Shown piece by piece: positions 55,530 to 64,000 of a stretch of DNA of 64,000 nt. The stretch lies in assembly GCA_027704905.1 (NCBI GenBank), contig CM051006.1, positions 10,370,225-10,434,224 of the forward strand, given 5' to 3'. A program made the translations under genes and the position numbers. Source of the stretch: Muraenolepis orangiensis. Lineage: Eukaryota; Chordata; Actinopteri; Gadiformes; Muraenolepididae. Positions within the stretch are counted from its first letter, which is position 1. The number at the start of each line of letters is the position of its first letter. The notes under the pieces were generated by a model, which saw only the letters and a program-made list of their open reading frames with translations, searched no databases and had not been told where the DNA came from.

Positions 55530-55752
55530 CGCTTCACGTGAAAAGGCTTAACGTAACTTTGGAACTTTAAGTTCCAAAATAGCGATAAATAATCACCAAA
55601 TGTCTCTGGCATATGTCTTGTCATTAGCACTTTCACCTGTCAAAATGAAAGTGAAAAGGTGAAAGTGCTAATGACAAAACATATGCAAATTAGGTGATTA
55701 TTGATCGTGGTTTTGTAACTCTTAGTTACGTTAAGTCTTTTCACGTTAAGCG
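55530..55752. mobile_element. Hairpin MITE
   Basis: Whole 223 bp folds on itself. Arms share ACGTGAAAAG, CTTAACGTAAC, AATAATCACC, GCATATG and TCATTAGCACTTTCACCT in inverted order, with a short centre near 55640-55650. No flanking duplication identified. Confidence 0.8.
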
Positions 55753-56077
55753 ATGCAAAGAAAGCTCAAGTCAAAACTCCCAATTCAAATGCACAACAAT
55801 GCTTAACAAACCCAAGACAGCCATTAACTAATCAGTCAACAAGTGTGTGGGAACAAAATGCAACAACCAGCTCAACGAGATGCAACACAGAGACAAAACC
55901 AGCAAAGACAAATGAGTGTCACTCACCAATGATGTTCACTTAAAGTCCAAATCCATTCTCCTGTCCTTCTGGATGAATTGTTCGACCACCATCAGGTCAT
56001 AAAGATGATCGCTTTTCAGATCCAAAATAAGTTCCAATTCCCTGCTCTCTTGTCGGTCCCAAATAGCAACACTCCCA

Positions 56078-56302
56078 TCAGTAGAGCCTCTTGTGGCTAG
56101 TAGAGCCCGTTAGCCACGGGTATCGTTCCCAGTCGCTACTCTGAAAATGGCGAACATAGCCTGCTTTAACTACTTGAGTCAGCTCCAGATTGTCAGGTGT
56201 TGGACGGCCTTTTTTAATTATGTCCATCTTAACATTAAATGGTCGTCTTGAAAATGGTTCAGACAATAAATCCGCAACGACATCATCTTCACCTGTTGCC
56301 AT
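56078..56302 (-). pseudogene. N-terminus of a TTF/ZMYM-like hAT transposase
   Basis: From the internal ATG at 56302: MATGEDDVVADLL, then FSRRPFNVKMDIIKKGRPTP, LELTQVVKAGYVRHFQSSDW and ERYPWLTGSTSHKRLY, then a stop. GRPTP followed by a W-x5-WL-x-GS block resembles the start of the TTF zinc-finger domain found in hAT-derived ZMYM-like proteins. The expected cysteine motif after the block is not in frame. A further open stretch of about 50 codons follows in another frame to 55940 but is not recognisable. Truncated; whether any copy is expressed is unknown. Confidence 0.55.
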
Positions 56303-56831
56303 TTTGACGTAAAAAAAACCACGTAGAAAACGTAACACTACGCTAGATCCACTCTCGCGCCAGCCACCACCTTGCACCTTCTAGCTCCACATTGAGCTGC
56401 GGGGAAATCTAAAAGAATACGCCCATTGGCTACAAATCACGATATGATTGGTTGATCAAATTGTCAATCCAAACGTACGCTCTCATTCAGTCTAAGGGCC
56501 AATGTCAGCGGGAATACTTTGGTTGAAGGATATTCTTCCCAGCAACCCAGAAACATATCTGATTGGTTGCATTGTTTTTCCAACACAAAACCACTCAAAT
56601 GCGTCGTGCATGGACCGAGAAAGACAAACAAATCAACGTAACACTGTAATATAACACAGATACGATTCTCATTTATTCATTTTATTAAAATTTTATTAAA
56701 TGTTATTAAATTGTATTACATTTTATTAATACAATTAATTCGATTTTTTGGTTTCATCTGAGAGTTCCAGGGTCTTCTCTGAATACCTTGAAGGCCCTGA
56801 CGCTTCACCACTGGTGTGTATACAGTACATA

Positions 56832-57654
<823 letters not shown>

Positions 57655-57812
57655 AATTACCCTTGTGGAGTGTGTGTGGTTGGTGGCTGGTTTAAGAGGC
57701 CTCACCTGGCCTAATTATTTTATGGCTGGTGAGGCTGCAATGTGGGCCATTGCTTATCAAAGCCCACAGGTCACCACCACACACACTTGAGGGAGAGCTC
57801 TAGCATGTACCA
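57655..57812 (-). mobile_element. MITE-like repeat, copy 2
   Basis: Reverse-complement relative of 19029-19200, sharing ACATGCTAGAGCT, GTGTGTGTGGTGGTGACCTG, GCAGCCTCACCAGCCATA and CTTAAACCAGCCACCAACC. Just downstream (57845-57895) CAATAAACCGGATTCCTCAT and GTGTCCTTGTCTTCTGG look like an LTR R-U5 end, so the repeat might belong to a larger retroelement. Confidence 0.75.
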
Positions 57813-58107
57813 TCTGCTCTGTTCACAATGATTCAATCTCCTGCAATAAACCGGATTCCTCATCAACCTGTGTCCTTGTCTTCTGGATAAGCCCTCAAGA
57901 AGCCATGTTAATGGCTAGTGGCAGTGTCGTACAACTCTACATACAAAGTACATTCTGCCACTGCATGACAAAAAAAAACATGCAACAATTCTCATTCTTG
58001 CTCAAACAATTGCTACTGGAAATATGGAAAAGGGGCAGGTGTAGATTCAGATTTCAGATTTGGCATTATTTGTCACATGTATTAAAAAATGAAAACACAA
58101 ATGTACA

Positions 58108-58110
58108 TAT

Positions 58111-58148
<38 letters not shown>
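58108..58148. repeat. (ATTT)n microsatellite
   Basis: About ten units. Confidence 0.95.
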
Positions 58149-58149
<1 letters not shown>

Positions 58150-59094
58150 CATATTTATAGCATTCATGCAGATATATTTATGTATTAAACAACGAGCCTC
58201 CATCACTAAGTTATATTGAATTGGCAATTGATTGAACAAATAAGAAATTCATTCATTTCACCAGGATGAAGGCAGCAGTTGGTTTGGGATATCAAATATC
58301 AATATACATAACGTAATACGTAATAATTAATAATTATTAAAGCAGAAACCCACTTTCAGTGGCTACATATTTTGGACAAAAAAAGTATTATTTAGAATTA
58401 GTATTATTTTTGGCTGGTTGCCATTGACAATGCAGATTATTTGATTTTGTTGACTTGTGTTAAAACGTCAGTCACATTTCCTGATGTGCTATGGAGGCAC
58501 AGATAAAAAAGGACGACCTGAAATTCAAGTAAGTTTGTCAAGTTTTCTTAACAAAACTCGGGAGGTCGTACTGACTCTGCTGAGTATAAATCCATAGTGT
58601 GTCGTTCTTAGCGTTCTCCTATTATTTCCCCATTCATCGATTGGAAGATATAAAAAAAATAAAAATAAAGTTACCATTGGTATGTTTTTGCTTGCTATAA
58701 TCCAAAGTAGCCCAGAAAAAATATTTTTGCAAAAGGTGTTCAAAATATTACTTTTAAGACGTATTTGGCTGCAAAATATTACATCTTAAGAGTAATATTT
58801 AGCAGAATATTTTCCACACCTGGGATTACAGCAACAAACATATCAGTGAGTGGGGAATATATATATTTTTAAAGTGTATTTTCCACTCGATGCTCGGTGA
58901 CTGGGGGAATAATAGGCAGGACGTAGTGTGCTTAAGTACCAGGCAGAGAACGTGTCTTGCTCTATTAATAGAGGAACAGCAAGACATGTAGTGTTTACAA
59001 CAGAGAGGAACGGGGAACTGAAAAATAAAGCTGAACTTCAACATTCACTGCATTCCCTCATGAGGTGCATGAGGGAATGGCCCAGAGATCTCTC
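58149..59094. other. No gene seen
   Basis: AT-rich. A TTGCAAAAGG and AATATTAC-rich segment at 58720-58815. Confidence 0.4.
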
Positions 59095-59412
59095 TAGTCG
59101 GGTTTCCATCACCATATTCCGATTCGCATTTTGAAGTATCGCATAAGAAAATGTTGATGGAAACGGCCAAATTTCAGAATCAACTTCCTCTGATTCGCAT
59201 AAAAGTAGATAGATTATCTTGAGGTGGTTTTTGACTGATTAGAATCGAGTTAATTCGCAAAAGCGGAGATGGAAACAACTTTGCCGAATCAATTCTGACG
59301 TAGCGAACTTTGAACTCACATCAGACTTACGCTGTCGGCTTCTTCTCAAGCGTCTCTAGGACCCGAAAACATGGCATATGTCATTCAATATCTGTCATCG
59401 CTGACATAATTA
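59095..59412 (+). repeat. Dispersed MITE-like repeat, copy 2
   Basis: Same orientation and order as 2591-2893. This copy retains TCGGGTTTCCATCACC and GATGGAAACGGCC, so the repeat contains inverted GTTTCCATC/GATGGAAAC motifs typical of some Harbinger-related MITEs. Confidence 0.75.
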
Positions 59413-60376
59413 GCATTTCCTTGTTTTGGTTTTGTGCAAACTTCCAAAAGTTAGCTTCAAATTAGCTTGGACTGTTAGATGGATACCCAGCTTCTGTCTC
59501 TCTCTCTCTGAGCCAGAACAAACAAGTCATTCCTAAAGTGGTATGGAACTGGAAAGTTACATACCACTACCATTACCGTTATGTCCCATCTTTGCTGAGC
59601 GAGAGATGTGTTTGAAAGGAATGAAAGGCCTGTCCCAAACACATAGGATGAGTTATTGAGTGATTGAAACAAAAACTATAAACTGTAAACACCCTTGTCA
59701 TACAAAACATAGGTCTCTAAAAATGCCTGGCCCTTAGTATATCGTCCATCCAGACTTTTATATTTATGGATTAAATGTAGCGACAATTCACCATCGCTAC
59801 GATATATTGACCACAATGGGGTCATTCATTGTACTTGAATTATGGCAAATAAAAATCTCTTGAATCTCAACCGCGTCCGCAACGCTCTCAGTTGAAATGC
59901 ACACGGTTCGAGGAGATGATGCCAACACATAAAAACATTCAACAGATTTATTTGTGAGCATGACTAGCTCCATACTGGGTCGGGGAAGACACATTTCCTC
60001 TTAATAGCCGGTGGAGGCTTTTCAGTAACCTATCAATGCAGCCTGTCTAGTGTTACTAAGCTGTATTTTTCTGGGTCTAAAAAAACATTGTCAACGGTAA
60101 AATAAGTGGCCTCACGATTTCCACGTTTCACAAAGCCCTCATAACCACCCCCACCCACAAGCTGTGGGAGAAAAAAGTGACTAGAGAGAGCCACGGCTGG
60201 GTTCATAGTCAGCGGAAGGGCTGTGGAGAGTTCAGTGATGCACAAATAATACAAACAAAGCAAAGTACAAAAAGCTGAATATTTTATTTTCTGCACAGGT
60301 AGACCAGCATGCCAAACACAAACACGGTGCAATATCATTTGACTGTCCACAATTGTCCCATAATTTAGGCAGCCTT
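59413..60376. other. No gene seen
   Basis: A 125-codon minus frame (60033-60410) overlaps an LTR remnant and shows no domain. Confidence 0.4.
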
Positions 60377-60550
60377 TGTCACGGATTAAGTTAGGACCCA
60401 AATGCAGCACACGGACACCAAGGACAGTTTGTGATATTTATTACAAATATCCACCCAGACGGGGGGCAGGCAGAGACGTAGTCGAGACATGCAGTAGATC
60501 GGGAACCAGGCAGGGCAGACGAACCAGGCAGGGACAGGCCCAGGCATAGT
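60377..60550 (-). mobile_element. Truncated LTR, 3' end
   Basis: Minus strand: GTAATAAATATCACAAACTG (polyadenylation signal), GCATTTGGGTCCTAACTTAA and terminal CCGTGACA at 60377. The 5' part of the LTR is missing. The design matches the other gypsy-like LTRs here. Confidence 0.65.
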
Positions 60551-60917
60551 CACTTTTTCTAATCGCGTACAACGTTCCACACTTTGACTCATCTTGCATT
60601 TATTTTCTTCGTTAATCTGACAGAAAACTGTTGACATTTTTTAATTTTACTTTTGGTAAATGGTTTAGTGACTTTTCTCTTAAGATGAACGGTGTAAAAA
60701 AAGAACAATACGTCATCAACGTGTCTTTAGCCGGCTCTCTTGCTGAATCCTCTCCTTGGACTCTGTGTTCTGTTCAGTGTGTGTGTTTGTATGAACACAC
60801 CTGCTGTATCCAGTTGATGTTTGCCCGTCTCTCGATTCCTACCAACCCTTACAATCTTCGCTGTCAGCAGACACATGTGTCATTTTCTGATGTGCTGGAC
60901 ATACAGGGATTGAACAT

Positions 60918-60960
60918 AACTGTGTGTGTTTGTGTGTGTGTGTGTGTGTGTTTGTTTGTT

Positions 60961-60997
<37 letters not shown>

Positions 60998-61051
60998 TTG
61001 TGTGTGTGTGGGTAGATGCTCACACAAACAGACTGATTCATATACCGATGT

Positions 61052-61148
<97 letters not shown>
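60918..61148. repeat. (GT)n followed by (CA)n
   Basis: GT-rich at about 60920-61011 with TTTGTTTG interruption, then CA at about 61052-61147. The opposite polarities give another inverted microsatellite pair. Confidence 0.97.
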
Positions 61149-61150
<2 letters not shown>

Positions 61151-61250
61151 CACACACAGAGACCCACATGGCGTACGAGATGAGAAGATAGCCACAGCTA
61201 TTAGTTGGAGAAATAGCAGACATCACGGTGATAGAACACCCAGCATGTCA

Positions 61251-61290
61251 ATCTCTCTCTCTCTCTCTCTCGCTCTCGCTCTCGCTCTCT
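61251..61290. repeat. (TC)n microsatellite
   Basis: TC units with three CGCTCT interruptions. Confidence 0.93.
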
Positions 61291-61790
61291 CAGTCTCTGT
61301 CTTGACGAATAATGTTTTTAAGACTCAAAAAGCAATTATTTGTATGTGTGTATAAATAAAGTAGGCAGATTCAAGTTTTTTTTATTAATAATAACCAACT
61401 TTATTGATCACAATATAAAAGAAAATAAGTTGTTGATAAATCTAAGTAAAAAAAAAAATCCCACAATGTTATTCAGAAACAAAAACCTAAGTCATAGTCC
61501 AAGATTATTCAATAATAATTGTGTTTTCTCTGAGCACAAGGCAGAGCAATCCCATGTGTCGGCCAGATAATATCCAATTCTAATGGCCCGTTGAAAAAAT
61601 ATATTTATGAACATCTTGGCAAAGCACGTCCTTTTCCCAGATAAATATGCACATCCATATATATGCACACACAAACATTGACACAGCTCATTTCCTGCAG
61701 TAGATAGCAGCGGTTTGCCGTGAATCCTATCTTATTAAAACACGCACGCAAACACACGCACACACCTATTTTATGGATCCCTCCCTTGTC
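61291..61790. other. No gene seen
   Basis: AT-rich; AACTTTATTGATCACAATAT near 61398 resembles a dispersed LINE 3' end. Confidence 0.4.
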
Positions 61791-61799
61791 CTTTACTCT

Positions 61800-62145
<346 letters not shown>

Positions 62146-62282
62146 CTACCCCCCCCCCCTACCCTCCCTCAGGTGGTTTAGCCTGTAGCGTGTTTGATCG
62201 TCTGCTTATACTGTGAAGCCTCTCATGAAATAAACTACTTCCTTCCTAAGGAAGGAACTCATCTCCAAGGAAACATCTTTGA

Positions 62283-62494
62283 GTGTGTGTGTGTGTGTGG
62301 TCGTGTGTGTGTGTGTGTGTGTGTTTATGTGTCCACGGGCAGAAGCCTGCGTGTGCAGTGCATGAGTGTGAGCGGTGCTTCAGTCTGGCCAGAGTATAAT
62401 AACAATAATTCAATGCTGTGCTTTGTAACTCCATGCACACACACACACACACAAAACGTACACACAAACAAAAATACACACACTCATTTACACA

Positions 62495-62542
<48 letters not shown>

Positions 62543-62595
62543 CACACACACACCACACCACCACCACACACACACACACACACACACACACAAAT
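62283..62595. repeat. (GT)n and (CA)n arrays
   Basis: GT at about 62283-62325; CA at about 62437-62453 and 62490-62592 with CCACAC interruptions. Opposite polarity around unique DNA. Confidence 0.95.
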
Positions 62596-63659
62596 CACTT
62601 TAATCTAAAGGCAATCCCTACACCACTTAACCTCTATGTATTACACAGAAGCTCTTTCTATTGGATGATCATCTGTGGCCCTTCTATTAAATGTTCATCT
62701 GTGGCCCTCGACTGGCACAGCAGAGAGTGGAGGGGACAATGTGCAGGCAAGCGGCTGTAATGTTGGCGATGGAAATTATTTTAAGTGTGTATATCGATCT
62801 GAAGGACCCCGCCTCAATACAGGTACAATACTCAATACAAAATCTGAAGGATTTACAAGTACCAGTTCTCACTTCGTACTTGGTCCGACCCTCCCAAGCC
62901 AAGTCCCAACAGACTGAGCTACTGCCGCGCTATACGTCACGATCCAGGTGGATGAGTGAAGGCAGGGCGTCTGTCAGTTAAGTATTAAATCTCTCTCTCT
63001 CTCTTGTATGTATATAAAGATATGCCCGCTGTGCACAGCTGTGCTATGCTTTGTCAGCGCAAGATATGACAACTGATATTGACACATCCTGTTTTTAAGA
63101 CATCATTTTAGCCAACAAAGTAATGCTTAGTTTGTTAATGACTTCACCTTGGTTTCTACACACTAGACGCAATGTAAGGGTACATGTGCACATTAAGACA
63201 GACATGCACTCACAACAACTCAAAACGTTTAGTTCACTTCACTGCCCCATGTTGCCAGGACCAAAAGTATGAATATATTCCAACCACAGCAAGATGTTAG
63301 CAAGATGTTAAAAGGTTTAGAATAAAGCGAAATAACATGGACAGTATGTCTGTGTGTTGTGTTGAGTACTACATTTTCCCCATTCATTTATAAAAGCAAA
63401 AAATAAATAAAAATAAATTCTGAAAAAGAGTTAGCACCAAGAGATGTGAACTCACAAATGAGAAGGCTTTGAGAAAGGTACAGGATACAATGTAAAGTAA
63501 ACTTAGAAGAAACCAAAAGAAGTAACTGAAAAATATATATGATCTAATTTGACCTCATACCGATTCCTCGTTACATTGCCTAACATTTAAACATATCTCA
63601 GAGTGCAACAAAGATTAAGAGTGAAGACTAGTATTAACATAAAAAGGCCTTCCTAAATA
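62596..63659. other. No gene seen
   Basis: A doubled CTATTGGATGATCATCTGTG/CTATTAAATGTTCATCTGTG at 62657-62705. Otherwise AT-rich. Confidence 0.4.
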
Positions 63660-63915
63660 AAACGTTTTTTAGGCCTGTCTTAAAGAGTCCAGGGTCTGTG
63701 GTGCCCTTAAACGATGAGGAAGGCCGTTCCACAGGCGTGGCACAGCCGAGCAAAAAGCCCTGGTCCCCCCATGGGGCGGAGCTTAGCGCTGGGGCCTTGA
63801 GGAGCGAGCTGTTGGAAGATCTGAGGGTGCGGGAGGCGGTTTGTGGAGTGATGAGTTATTTGAGATAGGGAGGTGCATAACCATTTCTGCATATGTGTGT
63901 AACTAACAGGATTTT
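63660..63915 (-). mobile_element. LINE C-terminal fragment
   Basis: On the minus strand, codons read SAVPRLWNGLPHRLRAPQTL in one frame, the C-terminal tail of jockey/CR1-like LINE polyproteins in fish. Frame broken by shifts; no RT remains. Confidence 0.7.
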
Positions 63916-64000
63916 GTAGTCAATGTAATCAAAGTAATGTAATCCAACTGTATGAAGCAAAATCCGAATCCCAGACATTTTTGGGGACTTAGAAATCCCG

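Noticed and set aside
60033..60410. A 125-codon minus ORF
   Set aside because: Overlaps an LTR remnant and shows no domain or conserved pattern.

Overview
The window looks like teleost fish nuclear DNA. It contains one recognisable spliced host gene with vertebrate GT-AG exon structure (dusp11, minus strand), L2-like and jockey/CR1-like LINE debris, tRNA-headed SINEs, hAT-type DNA transposons, and self-priming gypsy-like LTRs of a kind known from fish. Dinucleotide arrays (CA/GT, GA/CT) are exceptionally dense and long. That density is reminiscent of codfishes (Gadiformes), but the lineage is an inference, not something the sequence proves. There are no bacterial operons, CRISPR arrays or rRNA genes.

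Layout. 0-10 kb: GT/GA microsatellites, solo LTRs at 810-1355 and 4282-4775, a decayed SWIM-finger gene (5.3-6.2 kb), an L2 3' end (7.3-7.75 kb) and a 15-bp VNTR (8.55-8.9 kb). 10-18 kb: two decayed hAT transposons on the minus strand. One is GTF2IRD2-like with a 19-bp minisatellite grown inside its coding region. The other is ZBED-like with a BED finger. 18.2-21.5 kb: dusp11, nine coding exons giving a 299-codon frame with an intact phosphatase loop. 21.7-31 kb: a rearranged LINE with endonuclease and RT pieces, several L2 fragments, a SINE and a GA/CT inverted microsatellite. 32.26-35.23 kb: an apparently very young LTR element. 35.5-46.6 kb: more L2 pieces, a solo LTR, a nested LTR insertion and minisatellites. 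46.6-64 kb: long CA arrays, another LINE fragment, a hAT MITE with perfect target duplication, a hairpin MITE, a TTF/ZMYM-like hAT transposase start, and dispersed repeats.

The most notable object is the 2,959-bp LTR element at 32267-35225. Its two 362-bp LTRs look identical by eye and are flanked by a perfect 5-bp duplication (GTCCA). The LTRs carry TATA and AATAAA signals. An 11-nt primer-binding site just inside the 5' LTR is exactly complementary to the predicted mRNA 5' end, which is the Tf1/sushi self-priming arrangement. A purine tract precedes the 3' LTR. Instead of gag-pol it carries a single uninterrupted 735-codon ORF: a short helical N-terminus followed by about 25 copies of an 8-residue repeat and about 21 copies of a 16-residue repeat. 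No reverse transcriptase, protease, integrase or zinc knuckle is visible. It appears to be a recently mobilised, non-autonomous, self-primed retrotransposon with an orphan repeat protein.

Gene boundaries for dusp11 were derived by splice-phase bookkeeping and family recognition. Transposon clade names are by motif recognition only. No database search was possible.
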